Assembly (NCBI GenBank): GCA_020404485.1
Contig: DYDT01000017.1
Coordinates: 1 to 7,549, forward strand
Reading direction: 5' to 3'
Origin: Rickettsia endosymbiont of Diachasma alloeum
GTDB taxonomy: Bacteria > Pseudomonadota > Alphaproteobacteria > Rickettsiales > Rickettsiaceae
Length of the DNA: 7,549 nucleotides
Shown here: positions 1 to 6,924 of the stretch, piece by piece
How positions within the stretch are numbered: the stretch's first letter is position 1
Layout of the letters: each line of letters begins with the position of its first letter
Notes under the pieces: generated by a model
Told to the model about the DNA's origin: nothing
The model's database searches: none
The model's input: the letters and a program-made list of their open reading frames with translations, nothing else
Made by a program: the position numbers and the translations under genes

Positions 1-81
1 ACCAAAAAATGGTCTATGCCTATCCCCAATTGGAATGAAGCTATGGCTCATTTTATGATCAAATTTGATGGTAGAATTTAA
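1..81 (+). CDS. IS256-family transposase, C-terminal 26 residues (partial)
   Basis: Frame 1 is open from the first base to a TAA at 79-81 and reads TKKWSMPIPNWNEAMAHF followed by MIKFDGRI. IS256-type transposases typically end with a stretch like 'NATKKWTMPIxNWxxALNQFAIxFEGR', and the match in spacing (KKW, MPI, NW, F-GR) is good. The protein would be a DDE transposase of the Mutator superfamily, but the catalytic residues lie upstream of the window. Whether the full element is intact cannot be judged. The ATG at 81 overlaps this stop codon and is not a methyltransferase start. Confidence 0.72.
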   Translation, partial: TKKWSMPIPNWNEAMAHFMIKFDGRI

Positions 82-91
82 TGGTTCACGA

Positions 92-118
92 AATTTACAC
101 AATTGATGAGACAGAGCC
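92..118. repeat. Probable terminal inverted repeat (right) of the IS256-family element
   Basis: The 27 bases before the methyltransferase remnant run from AATTTACAC to ACAGAGCC. On the opposite strand this begins GGCTCTGTC and later contains AATTGTGTAAA, a pattern typical of IS256-family ends. The partner repeat is outside the window, so exact length cannot be measured. The bases TGGTGTAAT that follow at 119-127 could be the right copy of an 8-9 bp target duplication. Confidence 0.6.
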
Positions 119-1345
119 TGGTGTAATGTCTTGGGTATCAAAAAATGTTAGAGATAAAATTTTTGACGTATGTAATAAAAACCTAAGCAAAAATGGTATA
201 GCATATATCAGTTATAATACTTTACCTGGCTGGAATATGGTTCGCACGGTTAGAGATATGATGCTTTATCATTCTAATTCATTTGCAAATGTACGTGATA
301 AAATAGCACAATCTAGATTATTATTAGATTTTGTTAAAGATAGCTTAGAGAATTCAAAAACACCTTATGCTGAAGTATTAAAAACCGAAGCCGGATTACT
401 TTCGAAACAAACAGATCATTATTTACGTCATGATCATTTAGAAGAAGAAAATGCTCAATTTTACTTTCATGAATTTATGGATGAAGCTAGAAAACATAAA
501 TTACAATATTTAGCTGATTGTAACCTTTCTACTATGTATTTAGGTAACATGCCCCAAAAAGTAGTAGAGCAGTTAAAAGTAGTAAATGATATAGTTAGAA
601 CTGAACAATATATGGATTTTATTACAAATCGTCGTTTTAGAGCTACTCTACTATGTCATAATGATATAAAAATTAATAGAAATATTAATAACGAAGATAT
701 AATGAAATTTAATATGATCTTTAATGTTGTTCCTGAAAAATCGCTTAAAGAGGTTGATCTTAATAATCCTTCTGAAAGCTTAGCATTCTTTCTAAACGGC
801 AATAAAGATAGTAATTTAACAACTGCTGCACCATACATGAAAGCTATTCTATATACTTTCAGTGAGCATCTTAAATAACCCCTTAAGTTTTGAAAAAATA
901 ACTGAGGAAGCTAATAAAAAGCTACATGGTACTAAATTAAACGAAATAAAAGCTGAGCTTTTAAAAAATGCAATGAAGTTAGTGTTACAAGGTTACATTA
1001 ATATCACCACTCAGAAACATAGAGAGACAGCTGAGCTTAATAAGCCTAAAACTACAAAACTTGTAATACATCAAGCAAGCCATACTACTTTATATGTGGG
1101 TTACAAATTTGAAACATGAGCCAGTAGGTGTTAATTTCTTTGAAAAACTTGCTATTAGATATATGGATGGTAAGCATGATAAGGAAGCTATTATTGACGC
1201 AGTAATGGGTCATGTAGTAAAAGGTGAAATAAACTTAAGTAAAGACGGGCAGAAAATAGAAGATCAAGAGGTAATACGTAAACAGCTAGAAGTATTATTT
1301 ATGCCGATGATTGATAAATTTGCTGCTAACGCTTTATTGGTTTAA
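119..1345 (+). pseudogene. Methyltransferase with regulatory domain, 5'-truncated by IS and twice frameshifted
   Basis: This is the remnant of a class I SAM-dependent methyltransferase of the type carrying a methyltransferase regulatory domain (MethyTransf_Reg family), which is common in Rickettsia. Intact relatives are about 500 residues as I recall. The readable part starts at GVMSWVSKNVRDKI, where intact relatives read HGVYSWV or HGVFSWV. YISYNTLPGWNMV follows at about 207-245, then the regulatory region with YLRHDHLEEENAQFYFHEF, LQYLADCNLSTMYLGNMP and RRFRATLLCH. Frame 3 stops at 876-878. Deleting one A from the AAA at 873-875 restores EHLNNPLSFEK in the next frame. That frame stops at 1117-1119, and a second +1 shift near 1088-1096 moves reading to MWVTNLKHEPVGVNFFEKL, which runs to the stop at 1343-1345. 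The glycine-rich SAM-binding part is missing, replaced upstream by the IS end. An active enzyme is therefore very unlikely. The GTG at 862 and ATG at 1094 that open the downstream pieces are internal codons, not new gene starts. Confidence 0.85.
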
Positions 1346-1350
1346 TACTT

Positions 1351-1431
1351 TTGTCATCCCGTGACTTGATTGCGGGATTCCATAATACAAGCTGTGATAT
1401 AAGATCCTGCGATCAAGTCGCAGGATGACAA
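1351..1431. repeat. Nested palindromic repeat between methyltransferase remnant and nuoJ
   Basis: Two 28-base arms, 1351-1378 and 1404-1431, are inverted copies matching at 24 of 28 positions, separated by a 25-base spacer. Each arm is itself a hairpin. The right arm pairs ATCCTGCGA (1404-1412) with TCGCAGGAT (1418-1426) perfectly around TCAAG. The left arm pairs ATCCCGTGA with TTGCGGGAT in nine pairs if two G-T wobbles are allowed. Both arms carry the TGTCATCC-type outer sequence seen in dispersed rickettsial palindromic repeats. The element fills almost the whole 96-base gap before nuoJ. There is no T-run after the right arm, so it does not look like a standard terminator on the + strand. 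Confidence 0.85.
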
Positions 1432-1441
1432 TATAAAAACT

Positions 1442-2059
1442 ATGACCATATTTTTTTATTTATTTACAACATTAATCGTAATTAGCAGTCTATGCGTTGT
1501 TTTGAGCAAAAATTCCGTATATTCGGTGTTATGGTTAATTTTTGCCTTTATTAATGGCTCCGGACTTATGATACTGCTTGGTGCAGAATTTTTAGCCATG
1601 ATGCTGATAGTTATATATGTCGGAGCAGTAGCAGTATTATTCTTATTTGTGATAATGATGCTGGATATGCATTTTAATAAAGCTATAATGCAGCTAAAAG
1701 AAAAGCCTATCTTAAGCATCTTTGTATCTTTGATTATGTTTGCTGATTTAGTAGTGATTATTTTACTTGGTACTAAAAATATTCATTTTAGTTCTGATCT
1801 ATCGTTTGTCATAGCAAGTGATGTATCAAATACTAAAGCGATAGGAAAAATATTATATACTGATTTTATGATACCTTTTCAAATTGCAGGACTTATTTTA
1901 TTTGTTGCTATGATCGGTTGTATTACCTTAACTCTTAGAAAACGTGATGGAGTAAAACGTCAGAATATTACAAAACAACTTCTGCATAATAAAGAAAATG
2001 CTATATTAATGACTAAGCCTTTTATAAATAAAGGAATTGAGAATATCAAATATGAATGA
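1442..2059 (+). CDS. nuoJ: NADH-quinone oxidoreductase subunit J (complex I membrane subunit)
   Basis: NuoJ is a small integral membrane subunit of the proton-pumping NADH:quinone oxidoreductase, lying near the junction of the membrane and peripheral arms. The 205-residue product has about five hydrophobic helices: about 2-20, 27-46, 52-74, 87-108 and 142-164. The signature stretch [18 protein letters not shown] at about 58-75 includes the conserved Tyr59-Val-Gly61, where the family has a pi-bulge helix involved in coupling. The C-terminal ~40 residues are basic and hydrophilic. The ATG at 1442 is used because the first helix begins directly after it. The only purine-rich ribosome site is AGGA at 1422-1425, rather far upstream and inside the palindromic repeat. 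The stop overlaps the nuoK start by 8 bases, suggesting coupled translation. Length is normal for the family. Confidence 0.95.
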   Translation: MTIFFYLFTTLIVISSLCVVLSKNSVYSVLWLIFAFINGSGLMILLGAEFLAMMLIVIYVGAVAVLFLFVIMMLDMHFNKAIMQLKEKPILSIFVSLIMFADLVVIILLGTKNIHFSSDLSFVIASDVSNTKAIGKILYTDFMIPFQIAGLILFVAMIGCITLTLRKRDGVKRQNITKQLLHNKENAILMTKPFINKGIENIKYE

Positions 2060-2366
2060 ATACATAGGGATTAATCACTATTTAATTTTAAGCAGTTTGG
2101 TTTTTACTATTGGGATGCTCGGATTATTTATGCATCGCAAAAATATTATCAATATATTAATGTCGATTGAACTAATGCTGCTTGCAGTTAATATAAATTT
2201 TATTGCTTTCTCGGTATATATGCAAGAATTATCGGGGCAAATTTTCAGCATCATAATTCTAACTATAGCTGCTGCTGAAACTTCTATTGGTCTTGCGATA
2301 TTACTGATATATTTCCGTAATAAAGGCTCGATTGAAGTTACAGATATCAATCAGATGAGGGGATAA
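2052..2366 (+). CDS. nuoK: NADH-quinone oxidoreductase subunit K (complex I membrane subunit)
   Basis: NuoK (MrpC-like) is a three-helix membrane subunit in the proton path of complex I. From the ATG at 2052 the product is 104 residues, close to the usual ~100. Helices are about 8-27, 32-55 and 64-87. The two buried glutamates needed for proton transfer are visible as Glu40 ([11 protein letters not shown]) and Glu76 ([12 protein letters not shown]), matching E. coli Glu36 and Glu72 with a constant offset of four. The frame extends upstream to a TTG at 2037, but the ATG gives the family-length protein beginning [11 protein letters not shown], as NuoK proteins do. The start lies inside the end of nuoJ with an 8-base ATGAATGA overlap, and the stop is 2 bases before nuoL. 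AAGGA at 2031-2035 and GAG at 2039-2041 are weak ribosome-site candidates. Confidence 0.95.
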   Translation: MNEYIGINHYLILSSLVFTIGMLGLFMHRKNIINILMSIELMLLAVNINFIAFSVYMQELSGQIFSIIILTIAAAETSIGLAILLIYFRNKGSIEVTDINQMRG

Positions 2367-2368
2367 AG

Positions 2369-4300
2369 ATGTATCAAAGCATTGTTATAATGATTATTGT
2401 ATTACCTCTTATTTCTGCTTTAATAAATGGATTGTTTGCAAGTAAAATAGATAAAAAGCTAGCTTCTATAGTTGCAACATCGTTTTTATCTTTATCAGCA
2501 TTATTTGCATTAATAATATTTTATCACACAGGATTAAACGGGCATATAATCCATATAAAATTATTGCCATGGATTGAAGTTAGCCAATTTAAGGTAGATT
2601 GGTCGATTTATATAGATCAGCTAACAAGCATAATGTTTATAGCCGTCACATGGGTATCTAGCGTCGTGCATATTTATTCTCTCGGCTATATGGCAGAAGA
2701 TAAGGGGATAGTACGTTTTTTATCGTTTCTGTCACTGTTTACTTTCTTTATGTTAATGCTAGTATCAGCAGATAATTTCTTACAATTATTTTTTGGTTGG
2801 GAGGGAGTGGGCGTTTGTTCGTATTTACTAATTGGTTTTTGGTATTCAAAAGAATCAGCAAATAAAGCGGCTATTAAAGCTTTTATAGCAAATAGAGTTG
2901 GAGATTTTGCCTTTATTTTAGGTGTAATAACGATTATTTTTTATTGTCATTCAGCAAATTACGAGGATGTATTTTTGCTTGCTCCAAAGTTAGCTAATAC
3001 AAAAATATTACTAGCTGATTTTGAAATTTCTATCCTTGATATTATCTGCTTATTGTTGTTCATCGGCTGTATGGGAAAATCGGCACAGATAGGCTTACAT
3101 GTCTGGCTTCCTGATGCAATGGAAGGACCTACTCCTGTATCTGCACTGATTCACGCAGCAACTATGGTAACAGCAGGTGTATTTTTAGTAGCACGCTGTT
3201 CATATTTATTTGAATATAGTCCCTTAGTTCTACAGTTTATTACAATTATTGGCGGTATTACTTGCCTTTTTGCTGCAAGCATTGCTATTATGCAAAACGA
3301 TATCAAAAAAATTATCGCCTATTCAACTTGTAGCCAGCTTGGTTATATGTTTATGGCTTGCGGAGTATCAGCATATAATAGCGGTATATTTCATTTAGTA
3401 ACACATGCTTTTTTTAAAGCCTTACTATTTTTATCAGCTGGTAGTATTATACACGCAGTTCATGAGCAGGATATATTTAAAATGGGTGAGCTGCGAAATA
3501 AGATGCCTATAACTTATGGAAATTTTTTAATTGGTTCGCTTGCGTTAATAGGGATCTATCCGCTTGCAGGGTTTTATTCGAAAGATTCAATTTTAGAAGC
3601 GGTTTATAGTAGTGGATCGTTTATGTTTATATTTGGTATATTAGCTGCAATACTTACCGCTATTTACTCAATGAAAATAATTATGTTGGTATTTCACGGC
3701 AAAACTAGGTTAGCAAAAAATGTTTTTGAGCATGCTCATGAACCTCCTAAAGTAATGAATAATCCTCTTATATTATTAGTAGCAGGAAGCTTTTTCAGTG
3801 GGATGATTGGTTATTATCTGCTTTCAATGGATAAACCAAATGGTTATTTCCATGATAGTCTACTTAATTTACAAGTTTATAAGCTATTAATTACTCATCC
3901 ACCGTTGCATATTAGGTTATTACCAATGATAGTGGGGATAATAGGTATTATTGCAGGGATTTATTTATATAAGTCAAATTCTATTATGTCATTCCTGCGA
4001 AAGCAGGAATCCAGTAAAGATAATTGCTTTATCAAAATATTAACCAATAAATATTATTTTGATGAGCTATATAATTTCTTAATAATAAAGCCGATTAACT
4101 GCTTAGCTTATTTATTTTATTCTGGTGATCAAAAAATAATTGATCGTTTTGGTCCGAATGGTTTTGTTAGAAGTGTTAATTGTTTCAGTAGATTGACCGG
4201 CAAAACCCAGACTGGATACGTTTTTAATTATACTTTGTATGTAGTATTTTTCATGGTTGCAGTAATAAGCTGTTTCATATGGCTAGGAGTAAGTTTGTAG
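2369..4300 (+). CDS. nuoL: NADH-quinone oxidoreductase subunit L (antiporter-like proton pump)
   Basis: NuoL is the distal antiporter-like subunit of complex I. It pumps protons and carries the long lateral helix along the membrane arm. The 643-residue product is somewhat longer than E. coli NuoL (613). Key charged residues are present: Glu145 in FFGWEGVG, Asp179 in NRVGDF, Lys237 in [19 protein letters not shown], His262 in [11 protein letters not shown], Lys350 in [13 protein letters not shown] and Lys405 in GFYSKDSIL. These correspond by motif to the E. coli coupling and channel residues Glu144, Lys229, His254, Lys342 and Lys399. The C-terminal section [15 protein letters not shown] marks the start of the lateral helix, and a last membrane helix lies at about 622-640. 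Residues about 540-549 are encoded by a palindromic repeat described separately. A good ribosome site, GAGGGG at 2357-2362, sits just before the ATG, inside the end of nuoK. The stop directly abuts the nuoM ATG. Confidence 0.96.
   Translation: MYQSIVIMIIVLPLISALINGLFASKIDKKLASIVATSFLSLSALFALIIFYHTGLNGHIIHIKLLPWIEVSQFKVDWSIYIDQLTSIMFIAVTWVSSVVHIYSLGYMAEDKGIVRFLSFLSLFTFFMLMLVSADNFLQLFFGWEGVGVCSYLLIGFWYSKESANKAAIKAFIANRVGDFAFILGVITIIFYCHSANYEDVFLLAPKLANTKILLADFEISILDIICLLLFIGCMGKSAQIGLHVWLPDAMEGPTPVSALIHAATMVTAGVFLVARCSYLFEYSPLVLQFITIIGGITCLFAASIAIMQNDIKKIIAYSTCSQLGYMFMACGVSAYNSGIFHLVTHAFFKALLFLSAGSIIHAVHEQDIFKMGELRNKMPITYGNFLIGSLALIGIYPLAGFYSKDSILEAVYSSGSFMFIFGILAAILTAIYSMKIIMLVFHGKTRLAKNVFEHAHEPPKVMNNPLILLVAGSFFSGMIGYYLLSMDKPNGYFHDSLLNLQVYKLLITHPPLHIRLLPMIVGIIGIIAGIYLYKSNSIMSFLRKQESSKDNCFIKILTNKYYFDELYNFLIIKPINCLAYLFYSGDQKIIDRFGPNGFVRSVNCFSRLTGKTQTGYVFNYTLYVVFFMVAVISCFIWLGVSL
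3987..4013. repeat. Palindromic repeat inserted in frame within nuoL
   Basis: Within the nuoL coding sequence lies TGTCATTCCTGC, then GAAA, then GCAGGAATCCA. The core at 3991-4010 is a perfect 8-bp stem closed by a GAAA tetraloop. This is a very common dispersed-repeat wording in Rickettsia and some other bacteria, and shares the TGTCAT lead-in with the repeats at 1351 and 7356. It is translated as [10 protein letters not shown] (residues 540-549), between the hydrophobic helix at about 515-536 and the lateral-helix segment that begins [15 protein letters not shown]. The reading frame is kept. Rickettsial palindromic elements are known to be tolerated inside proteins at surface positions. That this is such an insertion, and not native NuoL sequence, is inferred from repeat identity and the poor fit to NuoL motifs. 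Confidence 0.75.
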
Positions 4301-5785
4301 ATGCTAGAATTACCAATCATATCAATTACTATCTTTCTGCCGCTAATAAGTGTGCTATATATTTTGCTATTCATTAGTCAAAGCAAAAAACCCGATAAGC
4401 AAATACATACAATGTATGTTGCGGTGCTGAGTAGTGTTTTAACATTCATCTCAACTATATATATATTAATAGAATTTGATTCATCTAACTCTGCTTATCA
4501 ATTTGTTGAACGATATAGATGGCTTGATAAAATTGGGCTTGAATTCCATGTGGGTATTGATGGTATATCAATATTTTTTGTAGCTTTAACTTCCTTTCTT
4601 ACTCTTATTTGTATTATTGGGAGCTTATTTACTGTTAAAAAATATATTAAAGAATATTTGGTATGTTTTTTATTGATGGAATCTTTTTGTATAGGAGCAT
4701 TTACCTCAATAAATTTATTATTATTCTATTTATTCTTCGAAGTAATATTAGTTCCAATGTATATTATTATCGGAGTATGGGGTGGTGAGAATAGAATATA
4801 TGCTGCTGTTAAATTCTTCTTATATACTTTTTTTGGTTCAGTATTTTTCTTATTATCAATTATATATATTTATAGTAAGATTCACAGTTTCGATTTAAGC
4901 AATATCGGTGAGTTTACTAATAATTTTCCTTTGCATGTGCAACAAATTTTATGGTGGGCTATTTTTTTTACCTTTGCCATCAAAATTCCTATGATTCCGT
5001 TTCATACATGGTTACCTGATGCTCACGTACAAGCCCCTACCAGCGGATCAGTTATTCTTGCTGGTATTTTGCTAAAGCTCGGTGGCTATGGTTTTTTAAG
5101 GGTATTACTGCCACTTCTACCTAACGCATCACAAGAATTTGCAATTTACGTAATTTGTCTTAGTGTTATTGCTGTAATATATGCCTCCCTTGTCGCGTTA
5201 GCCCAAAAAGATATGAAAAAAATGATCGCCTATTCGTCTATTGCTCATATGGGTTATGTCACTATAGGTATTTTTAGCTTTACTAATAGCGGAATTAGTG
5301 GAGCATTATTCCAAATGCTCAGCCATGGTATAATTTCTTCTTGTTTATTTTTAATAGTTGGCACTTTATACGAAAGATTACATACTAAAGAGATAGCTAA
5401 ATATGGTGGTGTTGCAAGTAAAATGCCAGTGCTTGCCACGTTTTTTATGATTGCAATGCTTGGCTCTGTTGGGTTACCTGGCACTAGCGGATTTATTGGT
5501 GAATTTTTAAGCCTGCTTGGAATTTATGAGGTAAATATAATAGCAACTTTCTTAGCAGCTCTTGGTATTATTCTTGGTGCTGTTTACATGTTGAAGCTAT
5601 ATAAAGAAGTTATGCTGGGCGAAATTACTAATAAAGAAATCATTAATTTCAGAGATTTATATAGTTATGAAGTAATCTCAATTGCTCCTTTAATATTACT
5701 AATTATTTATTTCGGTCTAATGCCAAGTTCTATTTTAAATGTATTTCATTTGTCGGTAGAGAATTTATTAGTTAAATTTTTCTAG
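4301..5785 (+). CDS. nuoM: NADH-quinone oxidoreductase subunit M (antiporter-like proton pump)
   Basis: NuoM is the middle antiporter-like subunit of the complex I membrane arm, with about 14 transmembrane helices and one proton channel. The product has 494 residues, near the usual ~500. Conserved functional residues are visible: Glu147 in FYLFFEVILVPMY, Lys228 in FAIKIPMIPFHTWLPDAH, Lys259 in ILLKLGGYG, His341 in MLSHGIISSCLF and Glu401 in GFIGEFL. These match by motif the E. coli residues Glu144, Lys234, Lys265, His348 and Glu407. The ATG follows the nuoL stop with no gap, and AGGAG at 4285-4289 inside nuoL supplies a ribosome site, so the two are probably translationally coupled. In many bacteria nuoN follows; here an unrelated small gene does, so nuoN must lie elsewhere. 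Confidence 0.96.
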   Translation: MLELPIISITIFLPLISVLYILLFISQSKKPDKQIHTMYVAVLSSVLTFISTIYILIEFDSSNSAYQFVERYRWLDKIGLEFHVGIDGISIFFVALTSFLTLICIIGSLFTVKKYIKEYLVCFLLMESFCIGAFTSINLLLFYLFFEVILVPMYIIIGVWGGENRIYAAVKFFLYTFFGSVFFLLSIIYIYSKIHSFDLSNIGEFTNNFPLHVQQILWWAIFFTFAIKIPMIPFHTWLPDAHVQAPTSGSVILAGILLKLGGYGFLRVLLPLLPNASQEFAIYVICLSVIAVIYASLVALAQKDMKKMIAYSSIAHMGYVTIGIFSFTNSGISGALFQMLSHGIISSCLFLIVGTLYERLHTKEIAKYGGVASKMPVLATFFMIAMLGSVGLPGTSGFIGEFLSLLGIYEVNIIATFLAALGIILGAVYMLKLYKEVMLGEITNKEIINFRDLYSYEVISIAPLILLIIYFGLMPSSILNVFHLSVENLLVKFF

Positions 5786-5814
5786 TTGATTATAAAAGAT
5801 TCAAGTGTTACTCT
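5786..5814 (+). promoter_or_regulatory. Possible promoter for the small genes and ccmA
   Basis: Just after nuoM there is TTGATT (5786-5791), a 17-base spacer and TACTCT (5809-5814) preceded by TG at the extended -10 position. Start-site spacing to the ATG at 5843 would be short but workable. In such AT-rich DNA this could occur by chance. The absence of a clear terminator after nuoM means read-through from the nuo operon is an alternative. Confidence 0.25.
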
Positions 5815-5842
5815 AATTATAGAACTTTAAATTGAGGTCTAT

Positions 5843-6086
5843 ATGAAAAACAGAATAAAAAAAACAGTTAAAGACGTCAATGAGAAGCTAGATGATGCAA
5901 GTAGAGCAAGTTGGTCAGGACGTTAATAAAGCAACAGGAATAGATGTAAGCCATGTTGTTAACCTAGAAGCATCGGACCATAAAGAAGCTTTAAGAAATG
6001 CTCGTGAAAAATTAGGAATCGGTAACAGCCAAGAAAAGGATAATACAGAACTTGCTGGGGATAATGATGAAGTTGAATTACACTAA
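5843..6086 (+). pseudogene. Small hydrophilic protein of unknown function, frameshifted
   Basis: A 27-codon frame starts at ATG 5843 behind TTGAGG (5832-5837) and reads MKNRIKKTVKDVNEKLDDAS before ending at 5924-5926. A second frame continues from about 5892 to the stop at 6084-6086 with QVGQDVNKATGIDVSHVVN, then LEASDHKEALRNAREKLGIG and an acidic tail ending DNDEVELH. Removing one A from AGTAGAG near 5900 joins them as KLDDASEQVGQDVNKATG, a smooth continuous protein of about 80 residues. I read this as one gene with a one-base insertion. The start is basic, the end is acidic, and there is no membrane segment, signal peptide or recognised domain. The alternative is that the 64-codon frame from ATG 5892, which has GAGAAG at 5882-5887, is translated on its own. 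Function is not known to me. Confidence 0.6.
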
Positions 6087-6095
6087 TAAAATATC

Positions 6096-6269
6096 ATGAA
6101 AGTTAAATCTAGCATAGTATCTACAATTTTCTCTAAATTATTTGCGGAAGAAAAAATGGTAAGTGAAAATTTGCTATCTTCTGCTAATAATATAACTGAT
6201 GTAAGCGGGGAAAGCCAATCTCTGGAAAATAATCCTAATCATGATATAGTGTTATTAGAGCTATACTAA
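6096..6269 (+). CDS. Hypothetical 57-residue protein upstream of ccmA
   Basis: An ORF of 57 codons begins [20 protein letters not shown] and ends HDIVLLELY. It starts 9 bases after the preceding gene's stop and ends one base before the ccmA ATG (TAA, A, ATG). Its position makes it a candidate for coupled translation with ccmA. It is hydrophilic and Ser/Asn/Glu-rich, with a basic, mildly hydrophobic N-terminus of about 16 residues that is too weak for a confident signal peptide. There is no clear ribosome site before the ATG. In AT-rich sequence an ORF of this length can be accidental, and it could also be a remnant of a longer gene. I do not recognise it. Confidence 0.4.
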   Translation: MKVKSSIVSTIFSKLFAEEKMVSENLLSSANNITDVSGESQSLENNPNHDIVLLELY

Positions 6270-6270
6270 A

Positions 6271-6861
6271 ATGTTATCATTCCATCAATTAAAATTTAGT
6301 ATATATCAAAAAAAATTGTTTGATAATCTAAGCATTACTTTTCTTAATTCTGCTATTACTTATGTAAAAGGAGCTAATGGCTGTGGTAAAACTTCGCTAT
6401 TACGGATGATAGCAGGTATCATGCAGCCAAATAGTGGTAATATTTTCTACAAAAATCTTAACATTAACAATATTGCTAAACCTTACTGCACTTATATTGG
6501 TCATAATTTAGGTCTAAAGCTTGAAATGACTGTTTTTGAAAATCTGAAATTCTGGTCAGAGATTTATAATTCAGTGGAAACTCTAGATGCTGCTATTCAT
6601 TATTTTAAATTATATGATTTATTAGATGAGAAATGCTACACTTTGTCCAGCGGATTACAGAAAGTTGTAGCTTTAGCAAGACTTATTGCTTGCCAGTCGG
6701 ATCTATGGTTGCTTGATGAAGTTGAAACTAATTTAAGTAAAGAAAATAGGGATTTACTGAACAATCTCATTGTTATGAAAGCAAATAGCGGTGGTATTGT
6801 ACTTCTATCTTCTCACACCGAAAATCATATTAAATCAGCACAAATATTACAACTTACTTGA
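6271..6861 (+). CDS. ccmA: Heme exporter ATP-binding protein CcmA (cytochrome c maturation)
   Basis: CcmA is the cytoplasmic ABC ATPase that, with CcmB, drives release of heme-loaded CcmE in cytochrome c biogenesis. The 196-residue length matches the compact family (about 200). Motifs in order: Walker [10 protein letters not shown] at 34-42 with Lys40; [20 protein letters not shown] at 75-94, where the Gly-His in the Q-loop region and the 'GLK..T..ENL' wording are typical of CcmA; signature LSSGLQK at 125-131; Walker B DLWLLDE ending Asp149-Glu150; and switch His182 in LLSSHTE. After Walker B it reads VETNLS where most ABC proteins have PxxxLD, so the D-loop Asp is a Ser here. ccmB is not adjacent. 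The start at 6271 puts the first beta strand at the N-terminus; a weak AGAG lies upstream at 6257-6260. Confidence 0.88.
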   Translation: MLSFHQLKFSIYQKKLFDNLSITFLNSAITYVKGANGCGKTSLLRMIAGIMQPNSGNIFYKNLNINNIAKPYCTYIGHNLGLKLEMTVFENLKFWSEIYNSVETLDAAIHYFKLYDLLDEKCYTLSSGLQKVVALARLIACQSDLWLLDEVETNLSKENRDLLNNLIVMKANSGGIVLLSSHTENHIKSAQILQLT

Positions 6862-6887
6862 AGTATTAAATGAAATACTATAAAGTC

Positions 6888-6910
6888 AAAAAGTTCATAA
6901 CTTTTTATTT
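6888..6910. terminator. Weak AT-rich hairpin with T-run between ccmA and dps
   Basis: AAAAAGTT (6888-6895) pairs perfectly with AACTTTTT (6899-6906) around a CAT loop, and ATTT follows. It could act as a weak intrinsic terminator for ccmA, in either direction. The stem has only one G-C pair and a three-base loop, so it may have little effect. It ends 6 bases before the dps ribosome site. Confidence 0.35.
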
Positions 6911-6924
6911 ATGGGAGTATAACT

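Larger units (their letters stand above)
1..118 (+). mobile_element. Right (3') end of an IS256-family insertion sequence, cut by window start
   Basis: The window opens inside an insertion sequence. Frame 1 reads the C-terminus of an IS256/Mutator-type transposase up to the stop at 79-81. About 37 bases of non-coding end follow, finishing in ACAGAGCC at 111-118. The reverse complement of that end starts GGCTCTGTC and continues to AATTGTGTAAA, which resembles IS256-family terminal inverted repeats as I remember them. From about 119 the sequence becomes methyltransferase coding sequence, so the IS/host boundary is placed at 118/119 with a few bases of uncertainty. The left end and the left copy of the target duplication lie outside the window. 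Family assignment is by recall of typical C-terminal wording and end sequence, not by a search. Confidence 0.75.

Noticed and set aside
81..878. A 265-residue methyltransferase gene starting at ATG 81
   Set aside because: The ATG overlaps the transposase stop and the first ~13 codons come from the IS end; homology to the methyltransferase begins only at about 119, so this is a pseudogene piece with an artificial start.
862..1345. Two separate small genes starting at GTG 862 and ATG 1094
   Set aside because: Both continue the methyltransferase protein in shifted frames, have no ribosome sites, and overlap the preceding frames.
1370..1403. Promoter for nuoJ inside the palindromic repeat (TTGCGG ... 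TATAAG)
   Set aside because: The spacer is 22 bases, too long for a normal sigma70 promoter; the -10-like hexamer is common in AT-rich DNA, so it is kept only as a remark in a finding.
2037..2366. nuoK starting at TTG 2037
   Set aside because: The ATG at 2052 gives the usual family length and N-terminus; the possible ribosome site AAGGA is one base from the TTG, too close to serve it.
656..5484. Antisense ORFs of 60-90 codons opposite the methyltransferase, nuoJ, nuoK and nuoM
   Set aside because: They lie wholly inside well-supported + strand genes, have no recognisable motifs, and are expected shadows of codon bias.
6862..6879. Hairpin AGTATT / AATACT after ccmA as a terminator
   Set aside because: Six weak pairs with a six-base loop and no following T-run.
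6859..6884. Promoter for dps (TTGAAG ... TATAAA)
   Set aside because: The spacer is only 14 bases and the first hexamer overlaps the ccmA stop; evidence is too weak.
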